Source: Rhodospirillaceae bacterium
GTDB taxonomy: Bacteria > Pseudomonadota > Alphaproteobacteria > MPNO01 > UBA2964
DNA: 64,000 bases
Reading direction: 5' to 3'
NCBI GenBank assembly: GCA_002709075.1
Contig: PAPV01000004.1
Location: forward strand, 252,732 to 316,731
This document shows positions 10,013-20,517 of this stretch, in pieces (within the stretch, counting starts at the first letter, position 1; each line of letters opens with the position of its first letter). Made by a program: the position numbers and the translations under genes. The notes beneath the pieces were generated by a model. That model was not told the origin of the DNA. It searched no databases and saw only the letters and a list, made by a program, of their open reading frames with translations.

Positions 10013-10282
10013 ATGTCGATAACACAGGAAAAGAAATCCGAATTAATAAAGCAATATGGGCGGGCAGACGGCGATACCGGCTCACCTGAAGTTCAGGTAT
10101 CGATTCTTACTGAGCGCATTAAAAATTTGACCGAGCATCTTAAAGAGCACAACAAAGATTTTCACTCGCGACGTGGTTTGCTCGTCATGGTTGGTCAAAG
10201 GCGTCGTTTGTTAGATTATTTAAAAAGCAAAGATGATAAGCGATACCAAGATTTAATCAAAAATCTTGGTATACGTCGTTAG
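10013..10282 (+). CDS. rpsO: 30S ribosomal protein S15
   Basis: S15 (uS15) binds the central domain of 16S rRNA. The protein has [17 protein letters not shown], the [20 protein letters not shown] rRNA-binding helix, and the usual end NLGIRR. Of the tandem start codons TTG 10007, ATG 10010 and ATG 10013, the last lies six bases after AGGAG (10002-10006) and gives 89 residues, exactly the family length. It lies nine bases after truB. Confidence 0.96.
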   Translation: MSITQEKKSELIKQYGRADGDTGSPEVQVSILTERIKNLTEHLKEHNKDFHSRRGLLVMVGQRRRLLDYLKSKDDKRYQDLIKNLGIRR

Positions 10283-10309
10283 TGCCAGGAAGTTTTTGTA
10301 GGTGAAGCC

Positions 10310-10466
10310 CGTCTATTGTCCGGCTAAGACGAGTTGCATTTCTATAACAGCACCGCGGATAAGGTGTTGTATTGCTACAAGGGCGTCAAGGTTTTGATAT
10401 TTTTACACACAGCGCGACAGGGTTGTCAGAGCTGATTGACCGGAGCACATAGGGTGCTTGTGGTCG
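10310..10466 (+). promoter_or_regulatory. rpsO-pnp intergenic stem-loops (pnp leader)
   Basis: Three stem-loops can be drawn in this 203-base gap. CGTCT 10310-10314 pairs with AGACG 10327-10331. ACAGCACC 10347-10354 pairs with GGTGTTGT 10363-10370. GACC 10438-10441 pairs with GGTC 10462-10465, and inside it AGCAC 10444-10448 pairs with GTGCT 10454-10458. The last ends just before the GGAAGGAAG Shine-Dalgarno region of pnp. In enterobacteria the pnp leader is cut by RNase III and gives PNPase autoregulation; a similar role here is inferred from position. Confidence 0.45.
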
Positions 10467-10485
10467 GGAAGGAAGAACTAGAGAA

Positions 10486-12639
10486 ATGTTCAACGTTTAT
10501 CGCAAGGAAATCGAATGGGGCGGAAAAACGCTCGTAATGGAAACAGGTAAAATTGCACGTCAGGCTGATGGTGCTGTTTTAGTGACATATGGAGATACAG
10601 TGGTGCTTGCCACGGCTGTGGCGCAGAAGGCCCCGAAGCCTGGCATAGATTTTTTTCCATTGACTGTAAATTATCAAGAAAAAACATTTGCTGCAGGTAA
10701 AATACCTGGTGGATTCTTCAAACGTGAAGGAAGACCAAATGAAAAAGAAACTTTGGTGTCGAGGCTTATTGATCGACCCATCCGTCCTCTTTTTGCAAAG
10801 GGTTTTCAAAATGAAACCCAAGTAATTTGTACTGTTTTAAGTCATGATCTAGAAAATGACCCGGATGTAGTTGCAATGGTTGGCGCGTCGGCAGCTTTGA
10901 CTGTTTCCGGGATACCATTTCTTGGTCCGATTGGCGCAGCACGTGTTGGTTATCTAGATGGTAATTTTATTCTTAATCCAGTACCCCAGGAAATGGAGAC
11001 ATCTCAACTTGATATGGTGGTAGCCGGCACAAACGATGCAGTACTGATGGTCGAGTCTGAAGCCAAACAGCTTTCTGAAGAAATTATGCTTGGTGCCGTT
11101 ATGTTTGCACAAAAAGAATTTCAGCCTGTAATTCAGGCGATAATTGAATTAGCTGAGCAATGTGCAAAAGATCCATGGGCGGTTCCAGAGCCTCTTGAGG
11201 AAAAAGAAACTTTGAGGCCCCGGATCAGAGACTTGGCTGAAGACAAGTTGCGTGCAGCATACTCTGAAACCGTTAAGCAAACACGCGTTGAAATGATAAC
11301 CGCAGCTAAAGAAAATGCATTGGCAACGCTCACTGAGGAAGAACCAGAAATTGATACCCAGATTGCGTCTGGTCTTTTAAAGGATTTAGAGAAAGAAATT
11401 GTGCGTGGTACCATATTGGAAACTGGTAAACGAATTGACGGTCGCGACACTAAGACCGTTCGGCATATTGATGTAGAGGTAGGAATTTTGCCACGAGCTC
11501 ATGGAAGTGCACTTTTCACGCGTGGGGAGACACAATCATTGTGTGTTGCAACGCTGGGGACTGGACAGGATGAGCAGGTTATTGATGCGCTTGAGGGTGA
11601 GTACCGGGAGCGGTTTATGCTGCATTATAATTTTCCGCCGTATTCGGTTGGCGAGGCCGGGTTTTTAAAATCTCCTGGTAGGCGAGAAATTGGACATGGA
11701 AAACTTGCTTGGCGTGCAGTCCGTGCAGTCTTGCCAAGTGCAGAAGAGTTCCCGTACACGCTTCGTGTTGTCTCGGAGATTACCGAGTCCAATGGTTCGT
11801 CTTCGATGGCAACTGTGTGTGGTTCATCGTTGTCCTTGATGGACGCGGGTGTTCCTATTAAAGAGCCGGTGGCTGGCATAGCTATGGGTTTGATTAAAGA
11901 GGATAGTGGTTACGCAGTATTATCAGATATTCTTGGAGATGAAGACCACCTTGGCGATATGGACTTCAAGGTTGCAGGCACTAAAACCGGTATAACGTCA
12001 CTTCAAATGGACATTAAAATTACAGGTATTACCGAGGAGATAATGGAAACTGCGTTGAGTCAGGCAAAGGATGGAAGGATACACATTCTTGGTGAAATGG
12101 CGAAAGGAATGTCAGGGGCGAGGGAGGATGTAAGCTTGTTTGCTCCGCGTATAACTACTTTATCCATACCAAAGGATAAAATACGCGATGTTATAGGAAC
12201 TGGTGGTAAGGTTATAAGGGACATCTGTGAAACTACCGGGGCTAAGATTGATATCGATGACGAGGGAGTAGTGAAAATAGCGGCTGTTGACGGAGAAGCT
12301 GGGAAGAACGCTTTCGATTGGATAAAGGGCATTGTAGCTGAGCCCGAAGTGGGCGTTATATATGACGGAAAGGTGGTTAAGGTAGTTGATTTTGGGGCTT
12401 TTGTAAATTTTTTAGGCCCTAAAGATGGATTAGTGCATATAAGTGAATTGGAGCCACGGCGTGTTAATAAGGTAACCGATGTGGTTAATGAAGGTGATGA
12501 AGTAAAAGTTAAGGTTTTAGCAATTGATGATCGAGGAAAAGTTAAATTGTCGATGAAAGTTGTTGATCAAGAAACCGGGGCTGAAATTAATTCAGACACA
12601 AAAGTTGCGGAAACAGATCAAAAGGGTGCCGACAATTGA
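10486..12639 (+). CDS. pnp: Polyribonucleotide nucleotidyltransferase (PNPase)
   Basis: PNPase degrades RNA from the 3' end by phosphorolysis and is part of the degradosome. The 717-residue protein has two RNase PH domains: the first with [20 protein letters not shown] and RPIRPLF, the second with [14 protein letters not shown] and [12 protein letters not shown]. These are followed by a KH domain ([11 protein letters not shown], near residue 569) and an S1 domain ([21 protein letters not shown]). GGAAGGAAG upstream supports the ATG at 10486. It is the last gene of the translation operon. Confidence 0.97.
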   Translation: MFNVYRKEIEWGGKTLVMETGKIARQADGAVLVTYGDTVVLATAVAQKAPKPGIDFFPLTVNYQEKTFAAGKIPGGFFKREGRPNEKETLVSRLIDRPIRPLFAKGFQNETQVICTVLSHDLENDPDVVAMVGASAALTVSGIPFLGPIGAARVGYLDGNFILNPVPQEMETSQLDMVVAGTNDAVLMVESEAKQLSEEIMLGAVMFAQKEFQPVIQAIIELAEQCAKDPWAVPEPLEEKETLRPRIRDLAEDKLRAAYSETVKQTRVEMITAAKENALATLTEEEPEIDTQIASGLLKDLEKEIVRGTILETGKRIDGRDTKTVRHIDVEVGILPRAHGSALFTRGETQSLCVATLGTGQDEQVIDALEGEYRERFMLHYNFPPYSVGEAGFLKSPGRREIGHGKLAWRAVRAVLPSAEEFPYTLRVVSEITESNGSSSMATVCGSSLSLMDAGVPIKEPVAGIAMGLIKEDSGYAVLSDILGDEDHLGDMDFKVAGTKTGITSLQMDIKITGITEEIMETALSQAKDGRIHILGEMAKGMSGAREDVSLFAPRITTLSIPKDKIRDVIGTGGKVIRDICETTGAKIDIDDEGVVKIAAVDGEAGKNAFDWIKGIVAEPEVGVIYDGKVVKVVDFGAFVNFLGPKDGLVHISELEPRRVNKVTDVVNEGDEVKVKVLAIDDRGKVKLSMKVVDQETGAEINSDTKVAETDQKGADN

Positions 12640-12977
12640 GATGGATTAGTTTTTATTATTTAGTTAGTAGGTGGAGTTAATCTGGAATTGCATTTGCATG
12701 CTTTAAAGCGCCCACTGGTTTCACTATACAGAAAACTTAAATGGTCAATCAAAACCACACAAATGATGGGATTTTTCTAAAGTAAATAAGCATTTATCAC
12801 ATGAAAAACATTGTATTATTCGCGTGTGCATAATTTTGACTTCAAAAAACTGTTAAAAAGGACTGTTCTTTCAAAATTTCTTTCATATAACACAGTAAGA
12901 AACTAATTGTGAAGATAGTAGCACTTTGAAAATAATTAGTGCTAATAAATGATAGCTGATTATAGAGGCGCAAATAA
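12640..12977. other. AT-rich gap before fabA, probable promoter region
   Basis: No ORF of note and no convincing terminator was seen after pnp. A TTGACT at 12836-12841 and a TATAAC at 12886-12891 could belong to promoters of the fab operon, but they are not spaced as a pair. AGAGG at 12964-12968 is the fabA Shine-Dalgarno. Confidence 0.4.
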
Positions 12978-13514
12978 ATGGGGACTGAACACGCAATGAG
13001 CGTGAAAAACAAGAATGAGTTTTCCTATGATGACCTGCTTAAATGTGGACATGGGAAATTATTTGGGCCAGGTAATGCACAGTTGCCCCTACCGCCAATG
13101 CTTATGTTTGATCGCATTACGTCCATTTCTGAAAGTGGTGGTAGTTATGATCGAGGAAAAATCGTTGCAGAGATGGATGTTAAATCCTCTCACTGGTTTT
13201 TTAGTTGTCATTTTGAGGGGGATCCAGTAATGCCCGGATGCCTTGGACTTGATGCGCTTTGGCAATTGACAGGATTTTTTCTCGGTTGGACTGGTGACCC
13301 GGGGAAGGGAAGAGCGCTTGGTCTCGGTAATTTGAAATTTAATAACCAAGTGACGCCCGAAGCAAAGCTGATAACTTATCAAATTGATATCAAAAGGATT
13401 GTGCGCCGAGGATTCTCTATTGCCATAGCTGATGGAACTCTAATTGTGGATCAGAATGTTGCTTATGAAGCGAAAGATCTACGTGTTGGGCTTTTCATTG
13501 ATTCAAAGGATTGA
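12978..13514 (+). CDS. fabA: 3-hydroxyacyl-[ACP] dehydratase/isomerase
   Basis: FabA dehydrates 3-hydroxydecanoyl-ACP and isomerises the trans-2 product to cis-3, the entry to unsaturated fatty acids. The 178-residue protein has [18 protein letters not shown] near the N-terminus, the active-site His78 in [12 protein letters not shown], and Asp92 in [12 protein letters not shown]. The start ATG 12978 follows AGAGG by nine bases; a second in-frame ATG lies six codons on. It leads the fabA-fabB-fabI operon, the standard arrangement for anaerobic-type unsaturated fatty acid synthesis in alphaproteobacteria. Confidence 0.96.
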   Translation: MGTEHAMSVKNKNEFSYDDLLKCGHGKLFGPGNAQLPLPPMLMFDRITSISESGGSYDRGKIVAEMDVKSSHWFFSCHFEGDPVMPGCLGLDALWQLTGFFLGWTGDPGKGRALGLGNLKFNNQVTPEAKLITYQIDIKRIVRRGFSIAIADGTLIVDQNVAYEAKDLRVGLFIDSKD

Positions 13515-13524
13515 CGAGGTTGTA

Positions 13525-14748
13525 ATGAAAAGAGTGGTTGTAACCGGCATAGGTATTGTAAGCAGTATAGGTAATGATAAAAGCGAGGTTTCTCAATCAT
13601 TATTGACAGGAAAGTCTGGAATTTCATTCTGTGAAGAGTACCGAAAGCGTGGTTTTCGAAGTCATGTGCATGGATTACCTTCGATAGACATTGAAGGAAA
13701 AATGGATAGAAAGTTGCGGCGTTTCATGGGTGATGGCGCAGCTTATAATTATATTGCAATGCAAGAGGCCGTAACTGACTCAGGGCTCTCTGACCAAGAG
13801 ATTTCAAATCCACGCACTGGCTTAATTATGGGATCCGGCGGACCATCAACAAGAAATTTGCTAAGCGCTTTTGATACTGCGCGCGAAAAAGGAGCAAAAA
13901 AAGTTGGGCCATTTATGGTGCCACGGACAATGTCAAGTACTAATTCTGCAACACTTGCAACGGCTTTTGGCATCAAAGGTGTTAATTATTCAATTAGTTC
14001 TGCTTGTGCAACGTCTGCGCATTGTATCGGCAATGGAATGGAGTTAATACAACTAGGTAAACAAGACATTGTTTTTTCGGGAGGCGGTGAGGAACTCGAT
14101 TGGACCATGACTGTACTATTCGATGCAATGGGTGCTTTAACAAGTAAGTATAACGATCAACCGGAATGCGCCTCCCGCCCATTTGATGCGAAACGAGATG
14201 GGTTTGTAATTGCGGGAGGTGGTGGAGTGGTTGTTCTAGAAGAATTGGAGCATGCACTGGCTCGGGGTGCAAAAATATATGCCGAGTGTGTCGGTTATGG
14301 AGCTACTTCTGACGGGTTTGACATGGTTCAACCCTCCGGAGAGGGCGCAGTGCGCTGTATGAAAATGGCTTTGGAGAATGTAGAAGATCCAATAGATTAT
14401 ATCAACACGCATGGTACGAGTACGCCAGTAGGTGATGTTAAAGAGTTAGCGGCATTGAGAGAGGTTTTTGCAGACAAAAATAAAATACCACCGTTTGCGT
14501 CAACGAAATCATTGACCGGGCACTCCTTAGGTGCCGCTGGCGTGCAAGAAGCAATCTATTCCTTGTTAATGATGGAAGGAAAATTTATTTCTGCTTCTGC
14601 AAATGTATTCGAAGCGGATGATGGCGTAGGTGATATGCCATTAGTAACCGAAATGTGTAAAAACACAGAATTAAATTGTGTATTGTCAAATAGTTTTGGT
14701 TTTGGTGGTACGAATGCGTCTCTTATATTTAAATCGGTGGCTGAGTGA
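13525..14748 (+). CDS. fabB: 3-oxoacyl-[ACP] synthase I
   Basis: FabB elongates cis-3-decenoyl-ACP made by FabA. The thiolase-fold protein has the nucleophile Cys161 in [12 protein letters not shown], and the two histidines of the Cys-His-His set in [11 protein letters not shown] and [11 protein letters not shown]. The Gly-rich end [12 protein letters not shown] is intact. The frame is open from 13444, but ATG 13525 sits five bases after CGAGG and gives 407 residues with the expected N-terminus ([15 protein letters not shown]). It begins ten bases after fabA. Confidence 0.96.
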   Translation: MKRVVVTGIGIVSSIGNDKSEVSQSLLTGKSGISFCEEYRKRGFRSHVHGLPSIDIEGKMDRKLRRFMGDGAAYNYIAMQEAVTDSGLSDQEISNPRTGLIMGSGGPSTRNLLSAFDTAREKGAKKVGPFMVPRTMSSTNSATLATAFGIKGVNYSISSACATSAHCIGNGMELIQLGKQDIVFSGGGEELDWTMTVLFDAMGALTSKYNDQPECASRPFDAKRDGFVIAGGGGVVVLEELEHALARGAKIYAECVGYGATSDGFDMVQPSGEGAVRCMKMALENVEDPIDYINTHGTSTPVGDVKELAALREVFADKNKIPPFASTKSLTGHSLGAAGVQEAIYSLLMMEGKFISASANVFEADDGVGDMPLVTEMCKNTELNCVLSNSFGFGGTNASLIFKSVAE

Positions 14749-15539
14749 GTCTTCTTTCTGGAAAAAAAGGATTAATTCTTGGAGTGGCAAATGATCATTC
14801 CATTGCGTGGGGTATAGCGAATGCGGCTTCTAATGCAGGAGCACAGCTTGCGTTCACCTATCAATCAGAATCTTTTGAGAAGCGAGTGAAACCGTTGGCT
14901 AAGGCTGCGGGGTCACAAATTGTTTTACCCTGCGATGTGACAGATGATAATAGTATAGGCGCTGTATTCTCGGCATTAGAGGAAGAATGGGGCAGACTAG
15001 ATTTTGTAGTCCACTCTGTAGCTTATTCCAATAAAAATGAGCTAAACGGGGGATATACAGAAACAACACGAGAAAACTTTCTTCGCACACTCGATATTTC
15101 GTGTTTTTCTTTCACTGCGTTGGCGAAACGTTCCGCACCCTTGATGGCCAAAGGTGGCAGTTTAATTACACTTACCTATTCTGGCGCTGAACGAGTAATG
15201 CCCAACTATAATGTAATGGGGGTCGCTAAGGCGGCCCTCGAGGCTAGTGTAAAATATCTTGCTGCTGATCTTGGCCCAAGAGCTATACGAGTTAATGCAA
15301 TATCTGCTGGGCCAATGAGGACGCTTGCAGGAAGTGCAATTGGTGGCGCACGAGAAGTTTACAATTGGAACAAAGAATTCTCCCCACTAAGACGTAATAC
15401 AGTTTTAGATGATGTGGGAGGTGCAGGCCTTTACCTTCTGAGCGATTTAGCAGCTGGTGTGTCCGGTGAAGTTATGCACGTGGACTCAGGATTTAATGTA
15501 GTTGGTGTGCCAGATTTATTAAGATACAGAGATGATTGA
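14745..15539 (+). CDS. fabI: Enoyl-[ACP] reductase (NADH)
   Basis: FabI catalyses the last reduction of each elongation cycle and is the triclosan-target type of enoyl reductase. This SDR protein has the cofactor region [16 protein letters not shown] and the active-site set Tyr145, Tyr155 and Lys162 (YSGAE, then NYNVMGVAK), which line up with E. coli Tyr146, Tyr156 and Lys163. The start is GTG at 14745, overlapping the fabB stop by four bases, so it is translationally coupled. The protein is 264 residues. Confidence 0.96.
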   Translation: MSLLSGKKGLILGVANDHSIAWGIANAASNAGAQLAFTYQSESFEKRVKPLAKAAGSQIVLPCDVTDDNSIGAVFSALEEEWGRLDFVVHSVAYSNKNELNGGYTETTRENFLRTLDISCFSFTALAKRSAPLMAKGGSLITLTYSGAERVMPNYNVMGVAKAALEASVKYLAADLGPRAIRVNAISAGPMRTLAGSAIGGAREVYNWNKEFSPLRRNTVLDDVGGAGLYLLSDLAAGVSGEVMHVDSGFNVVGVPDLLRYRDD

Positions 15540-15664
15540 GCGGTTATTCCGATATTAAAAAGGATACGTTTCAAAGTACAATAAACTAAATTAGAAATCT
15601 ATTTGCTATAAATGATCATTACATTATTTTTTTGGGGGGGAATTTCTATAATAAGAGAAGGCCA

Positions 15665-16171
15665 CTAAGGGCTCTCATTAAGGTAGATTCCCCAAATATT
15701 TGATCGCTTAGTCCAGCCAGTATACTTTGAAAATGTAATTCTGCACCAAGGTCCTCGACAGGTTTTCAAACGTCCGAGACTTTTCTTAGATATTTTTGCT
15801 ACCACGGCAGCATCAGGACGTGGGTCAGCACGAAGAAGAATCTGATGATGGTGCACAATCACCCAGCGCCTTCCGGACAACAGTGATTGATGAACCCAAC
15901 CAATTGATCCTTGCCAATCACGAACCTTTCTCCAAACTTTGAATTCACTAATAATTTCAACTGGCATATTTTGATATACCAGAACCCAATCAATTGGGTA
16001 CCGTCTGCCAGGACCTGTTCTGAGATTTACCTTGTTTGAGCGAAGCGAGACGAATCTTGGAATTTCAAGCCCCGTGCTCACACCAGTTTTTTGAGCGTTT
16101 AGGGGGTTATGTGGTATTACCCCTGAAAATAAAAATCCAGTGAAAGTTAATATTAGTAATTGTTTTTTCAT
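15665..16171 (-). CDS. Exported SH3-like domain protein
   Basis: This is a predicted periplasmic protein of about 168 residues, counted from ATG 16171: KKQLLILTFTGFLFSGVIP looks like a signal peptide ending near NAQ. Two bacterial SH3 repeats follow; the first has SNKVNLRTGPGRRYPIDWV and ends with GWVHQSLLSG, the second begins ILLRADPRPDAAVVAKI and ends with TGWTKRSNIWGIY. Such proteins are linked to cell-wall or surface binding, but the exact role is unknown. The frame extends to 16237. The same family lies beside D-glycerate dehydrogenase in other alphaproteobacteria, as here. Confidence 0.85.
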   Translation of the reverse strand: MKKQLLILTFTGFLFSGVIPHNPLNAQKTGVSTGLEIPRFVSLRSNKVNLRTGPGRRYPIDWVLVYQNMPVEIISEFKVWRKVRDWQGSIGWVHQSLLSGRRWVIVHHHQILLRADPRPDAAVVAKISKKSLGRLKTCRGPWCRITFSKYTGWTKRSNIWGIYLNESP

Positions 16172-16304
16172 AATTTTAAACAAGAAATCTCTCAATATGA
16201 TAATACTTTTTAACATATTTATATAATACGATGACATACTAGACTGTTCCAGTTCTGATGGGCATGATGTTAATTAATTTAAATTTTGGACTTAGGAATA
16301 TTGT

Positions 16305-17312
16305 TTGAAATACCGTGAATGGCATGAGATGAAAAAACCAATTGTTGTTGTGACACATAAACTACCCGCTGTTATTGAAACGCGGATGAAGGAATTGTTT
16401 GATGCAAACCTGAATGCAACAGGTATGCAAATGTCTAGGGACCAAATTATTTCTATTTGTGATGGCGCTGATGTTCTTGTACCAAGTGTTACGGATAAAA
16501 TTGATGCTGCTCTGATCGAACGATTTCCCGGTAGCGTTAAATTAATAGCAAACTTTGGGGTTGGTGTTAATCACATTGATTGCAATGCTGCTGCTGCACG
16601 CGGAATCATTGTAACAAACACACCAGGAGTTTTGACGGAAGATACGGCAGATTTAACAATAGCACTTCTAATTTCAGTCCCTAGAAGACTTGTGGAAGGA
16701 GCGAGATTGGCAAGAACTGGTAAATGGACAGGGTGGAGGCCAACCTTCATGCTGGGTTATAGGGTCAATGGGAAGCGTTTAGGAATTATTGGGATGGGAA
16801 GAATTGGTCAGGCTGTTGCGAGACGCGCTCAAGGTTTTGGTATTCAAGTTCATTATCACAACCGAAATCGTGTCCATCAGGAGATCGAAGGTGAACTAGA
16901 AGCTACTTGGTGGGAAAGCCTTGACGAGATGTTAGAACATATTGATCTACTCTCGATACATTGTCCTTTGACTCAAGAAACACAGCAACTTCTGAATTCG
17001 GAGCGATTGGATTGTTTGCCGAAGCACTCTGTTATCATTAACACTGCACGGGGTGGCATAATAGATGAGGCTGCATTAGCTGAAAGACTAGCATCAGGTA
17101 GGTTAGCTGGTGCTGGACTTGATGTATATGCTAATGAACCGCAAATTCATCCCGCATTATTAGAACTTGATAATGTGGTTGCAATCCCGCACCTTGGGTC
17201 GGCCACGCATGAGGGTAGAATAGCAATGGGTGAAAAAGTTGTAATGAATATAAGGGCTTTTGCAGATGGTCATACTATACCTGATCGAATATTGATTGGT
17301 GTCGACATTTGA
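16305..17312 (+). CDS. gyaR: D-glycerate dehydrogenase / glyoxylate (hydroxypyruvate) reductase
   Basis: A D-2-hydroxyacid dehydrogenase that probably interconverts glycerate and hydroxypyruvate, or reduces glyoxylate. The Rossmann motif is GIIGMGRIGQAVARRA. The catalytic residues are Arg in NTARGGIIDE, Glu in DVYANEP and His in IPHLGSATHEG. The second strand ends HYHNRNR, with no Asp and with Arg residues, which suggests NADPH use. AGGA at 16294-16297 supports the TTG at 16305; ATG 16329 would match the family N-terminus more closely and is a real alternative. Confidence 0.9.
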   Translation: MKYREWHEMKKPIVVVTHKLPAVIETRMKELFDANLNATGMQMSRDQIISICDGADVLVPSVTDKIDAALIERFPGSVKLIANFGVGVNHIDCNAAAARGIIVTNTPGVLTEDTADLTIALLISVPRRLVEGARLARTGKWTGWRPTFMLGYRVNGKRLGIIGMGRIGQAVARRAQGFGIQVHYHNRNRVHQEIEGELEATWWESLDEMLEHIDLLSIHCPLTQETQQLLNSERLDCLPKHSVIINTARGGIIDEAALAERLASGRLAGAGLDVYANEPQIHPALLELDNVVAIPHLGSATHEGRIAMGEKVVMNIRAFADGHTIPDRILIGVDI

Positions 17313-17443
17313 ATACTGTCTCTACACTGTATCCGATATATAGGAGGTTTTTAGTATACACTAGCACTTGTTCTAAATAGAAATCCTTGAAATATTTTTA
17401 TATATTATGAAAATTAAAATTCTAAATATTCAAAGATAGTTTT

Positions 17444-17848
17444 CTACACGAAAAGTATTTGTGCCATTTCATTTTCGGCTTCGATCAAGAAGCTTGTGAT
17501 TCCATCTGGCTCCAAGCACACATCAGTTCTCAAATCTTTCATGCCTAAGCCTTCGGATATAAGCCCAAGTTCACATATTTTAAAAGAAACTGCTAATTCT
17601 GTGCAAGCATTAATCATTTCGGATAGTTTTGCCATGCCTGTTTTTGAAAAGGCTATGTCCATTTTTGTTGCCCAATCTGGAGTAAGCGCCCTTACTGCAG
17701 ATTTTGTAAACAGCAGTGTTACCGGCCTATTGATTGCAGCGGCAGTTGCGGCAATTACAAATGCGTAATGAATGCGATCGTAGTCTCCTGAATGCAGTAT
17801 AACGGATAATCGTTTCCTCTTAGTGTTTTTAAGCATGGTCTTTGGCAT
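17444..17848 (-). CDS. DsrE/DsrF-like family protein
   Basis: A 134-residue protein of DsrE-like fold. The first strand and helix (LSVILHSGDYDRIHYAFVIAA) are followed by NRPVTLLFTKSAVRAL, and a conserved cysteine occurs in FKICELGLISEGL. DsrE-like proteins often carry sulfur or act in small-molecule sulfur relay. It starts one base after the stop of the MoeB/ThiF-family gene, so the two are almost certainly one unit and may cooperate in sulfur transfer. That link is inferred from position; substrate is unknown. Confidence 0.8.
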   Translation of the reverse strand: MPKTMLKNTKRKRLSVILHSGDYDRIHYAFVIAATAAAINRPVTLLFTKSAVRALTPDWATKMDIAFSKTGMAKLSEMINACTELAVSFKICELGLISEGLGMKDLRTDVCLEPDGITSFLIEAENEMAQILFV

Positions 17849-18628
17849 TTAAATATCGACGATAGATGCATTTAATCCGCAGAGCTTGCAATCTGGATCA
17901 CGGTTCAGTTTAACTTTCCTAAAGGTTGACTCAAGGGCATCATACAACAGTAATTTTCCGGCAAGAGTCTCACCAAATCCCAATACCTCTTTTATAATTT
18001 CTATCGCTTGTACAGAACCAAGAACTCCCGCGAGTGCGCCGAGTACACCTCCATCCACACAATTTGGAACCATCTCCTCGGGTGGTGCCTCATTGTACAA
18101 ACAACGATAGCAAGGAAATCCAGAGCCTTTGTGTGATTTGAAAGTAGAAATTTGTCCTTCGAAACGAGAGATTGCTGCGGAAACTAGCGTGCGCCCAAAT
18201 AAATGGGCGGCATCTGCTAGAAGGAATCGGGTACCAAAATTATCTGATCCGTCGGCAATTATTTCGTAGTCATTTAAAATAGCTTTAATGTTTTCCTTTC
18301 TTAATCTCATTGGATGCTGAATGACGCACACATCTGGGTTGAGTTCGTTTATAGCTAAGGCAGAACTCTCTACCTTTGCCATATCTATCCGAGATGAGCC
18401 GTGTATTATTTGTCTCTGCAAATTACTTAATTCGACTAAATCATCATCAATTATACCAATAGTGCCGACGCCTGCAGCAGCCAGATAAAGAAGTACTGGC
18501 GCTCCGAGCCCGCCTGCGCCAACTACAAGAACTTTAGAGTTCAACAGTTTTTTTTGTCCTTCACCGCCAACTTCGGGAAGTATTATATTTCGGGCATAGC
18601 GATGAAGTTGTTCTTCGGAAAAATTCAT
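17849..18628 (-). CDS. moeB: HesA/MoeB/ThiF family adenylyltransferase
   Basis: An E1-like enzyme that adenylates the C-terminus of MoaD- or ThiS-type sulfur carriers. The ATP site GAGGLGAPVLLYLAAAG, the GSDNF motif, the reactive cysteine of VPNCVDGGVLG and two zinc CxxC pairs (FPCYRCLYN, PDCKLCG) are all visible. The frame runs up to 18676, but ATG 18628 (MNFSEEQLHRYARNIILPE) matches the family start and clears the dut stop at 18642 by 13 bases. At 259 residues there is no rhodanese extension. MoeB or ThiF cannot be told apart from sequence alone. Confidence 0.9.
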   Translation of the reverse strand: MNFSEEQLHRYARNIILPEVGGEGQKKLLNSKVLVVGAGGLGAPVLLYLAAAGVGTIGIIDDDLVELSNLQRQIIHGSSRIDMAKVESSALAINELNPDVCVIQHPMRLRKENIKAILNDYEIIADGSDNFGTRFLLADAAHLFGRTLVSAAISRFEGQISTFKSHKGSGFPCYRCLYNEAPPEEMVPNCVDGGVLGALAGVLGSVQAIEIIKEVLGFGETLAGKLLLYDALESTFRKVKLNRDPDCKLCGLNASIVDI

Positions 18629-18641
18629 CAAATTTCTGATC

Positions 18642-19091
18642 TTATCGTCCGGTGGAGCCAAAACCACCAGAACCACGTTCCGTAAAACTTAATGTATCGA
18701 CCTCGTCGACTTCCACTTGAGTTGTTGGAGCAATGATTAATTGTGCAATACGCATTCCACGGCTGACTATAAAATTAGATTTTCCATGATTAATCAAAAT
18801 AACTTGGATTTCCCCTCTATAATCTTCATCAATGGTTCCAGGCGAGTTTAATACGGTGACCGAGTCCCGCGCTGCCAGTCCGGACCGTGGTCTTACTTGC
18901 GCTTCATATCCTGCAGGAAGTGCAATTGATATACCGGTTGGTACCAGCGCCGTTTCTCCTGTTTTTATAACTACCTCCTCTTTAACTGCAGCGGGTAAAT
19001 CCATTCCTGCTGCTGAGGTAGTTTCGTATTTCGGTAGTGGTAAATCATCATTATTTTCAAGTCGTTTTATTAAAAGTCTTGGCTTAACCAT
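18642..19091 (-). CDS. dut: dUTP diphosphatase
   Basis: Dut hydrolyses dUTP to dUMP, keeping uracil out of DNA and supplying thymidylate synthesis. All five trimeric dUTPase motifs are in the 149-residue protein: AGMDLPA, RPRSGLA, the uracil-binding motif [11 protein letters not shown], the RIAQLI strand and the C-terminal arm [10 protein letters not shown]. It overlaps the end of coaBC by eight bases. The coaBC-dut pairing is widespread in proteobacteria. Confidence 0.97.
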   Translation of the reverse strand: MVKPRLLIKRLENNDDLPLPKYETTSAAGMDLPAAVKEEVVIKTGETALVPTGISIALPAGYEAQVRPRSGLAARDSVTVLNSPGTIDEDYRGEIQVILINHGKSNFIVSRGMRIAQLIIAPTTQVEVDEVDTLSFTERGSGGFGSTGR

Positions 19092-20304
19092 TTTTCAGTT
19101 CTTCCTTAAACTGTTTAGCAATCCGCTCGGCGAGAAGGTTGCCGACGTTAATCTTTGTCATCTCTGGCCATGCTTCGACTAAATCACCATTTATAAAGTA
19201 TATGGTATTCTGATCTCCACCAAATGTTTTAGTCCCTCTAGAAACATCATTTGCAAGAATCCAATCACATCCTTTATCTTCAAGCTTAGGAATGGCCTTC
19301 TTTACAACATCACCGGTTTCAGCGGCAAATCCAATCACAAGATGTGGACGGTTGTTACAGTCTTTTGCAAGCTCTCTCAAAATATCGGGGTTTTTTGTTA
19401 ACTGTACAGCAGGAGCTTTACCATTTTTCTTAATTTTCTGTTCACACGGTTCAGAAGGACACCAATCTGTAACAGCAGCAGCGCAGACTGCAATATCTAC
19501 GGGCAATGATTCTCGACAGGCATCTAGCATTTCTCTCGCACTCTCGACCCGTTTTACTTTAACTCCCGGAGGATCTGGTTCATTAGTTGGACCTGTAACA
19601 AGAACTGTTTCTGCGCCAAATTGATTAAGTGCTGCTGCGATAGCATGGCCCTGTTTCCCCGAAGATCTGTTTGATATATAGCGGACCGGATCAATTGGTT
19701 CATGTGTGGGGCCGCTAGTCACCAGTGCCTTTTTCCCTTCCAGAGGATTGTTACTATCAAAATGTTTATATATCGCACCCACTAGCTCTAAGGGCTCAGT
19801 CATTCGTCCAGGCCCATATTCTCCGCAAGCCATATCGCCGGTCTCTGGACCAACAAATACAATGCCTCGATCGCGAAGTTTTTTAGTGTTGGAAATCATG
19901 GCCATATGTTTCCACATACGAACATTCATGGATGGTGCAACCATAACTGGTTTATTGGTGGCCATCAGCACTGTGGTTGCAAGGTCGTCGCAGATACCAC
20001 TAGCCATCTTTGCTAAAATATTTGCAGTTGCTGGTGCAACTAATATCAAATCGGATTGCCGGGATAGTTCAATATGCCCCATCTCGTTTTCATCGGTTAG
20101 GGAAAAAAGATCGCTGTACGCTTTTTGTCCGGACAGAGACGTAATTGAAAGTGGTGTAATAAATTTACAAGCTGCTTCAGTCAGCACGCACGAAATTACT
20201 GCACCATGTTCCCGTAAACGACGTATGAGATCGAGGGATTTATACGCAGCTATGCCCCCTGATACAATTAGTAGTATTTTTTTGCCATGCAGCATAGTTG
20301 CCAC
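19084..20304 (-). CDS. coaBC: Phosphopantothenoylcysteine decarboxylase / phosphopantothenate-cysteine ligase
   Basis: CoaBC carries out two steps of coenzyme A synthesis. The N-terminal flavin decarboxylase (about 1-190) has SGGIAAYK, the active-site His78 in [14 protein letters not shown], and Cys160 in [10 protein letters not shown]. The C-terminal ligase (about 190-406) has [19 protein letters not shown] and the KKNGKAP and LTKNPDIL motifs. A start at the fourth codon (MLHGKK) is equally typical. It heads the run coaBC-dut-moeB-dsrE, following ubiE-ubiB after a 213-base gap that could hold its own promoter. Confidence 0.96.
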   Translation of the reverse strand: MATMLHGKKILLIVSGGIAAYKSLDLIRRLREHGAVISCVLTEAACKFITPLSITSLSGQKAYSDLFSLTDENEMGHIELSRQSDLILVAPATANILAKMASGICDDLATTVLMATNKPVMVAPSMNVRMWKHMAMISNTKKLRDRGIVFVGPETGDMACGEYGPGRMTEPLELVGAIYKHFDSNNPLEGKKALVTSGPTHEPIDPVRYISNRSSGKQGHAIAAALNQFGAETVLVTGPTNEPDPPGVKVKRVESAREMLDACRESLPVDIAVCAAAVTDWCPSEPCEQKIKKNGKAPAVQLTKNPDILRELAKDCNNRPHLVIGFAAETGDVVKKAIPKLEDKGCDWILANDVSRGTKTFGGDQNTIYFINGDLVEAWPEMTKINVGNLLAERIAKQFKEELKNG

Positions 20305-20517
20305 TCTAAAAAATTTCAGGAATTAAAATTAAAATCTAAAGCGGAAGCTCATATTCGTCCAGAAAAATGCTTTAGCTTAAAACAAAATAATGAGTTTTTT
20401 CTCATAATCTGATGTAAGTCATATCAACGAAAACAATAGTTTTAATTTTTCCGTTCCCATTTTGTAAAAATATTTCGGTAGTGCAAGAAAAAAATACACA
20501 CTAATTTTTGAGTTGAA

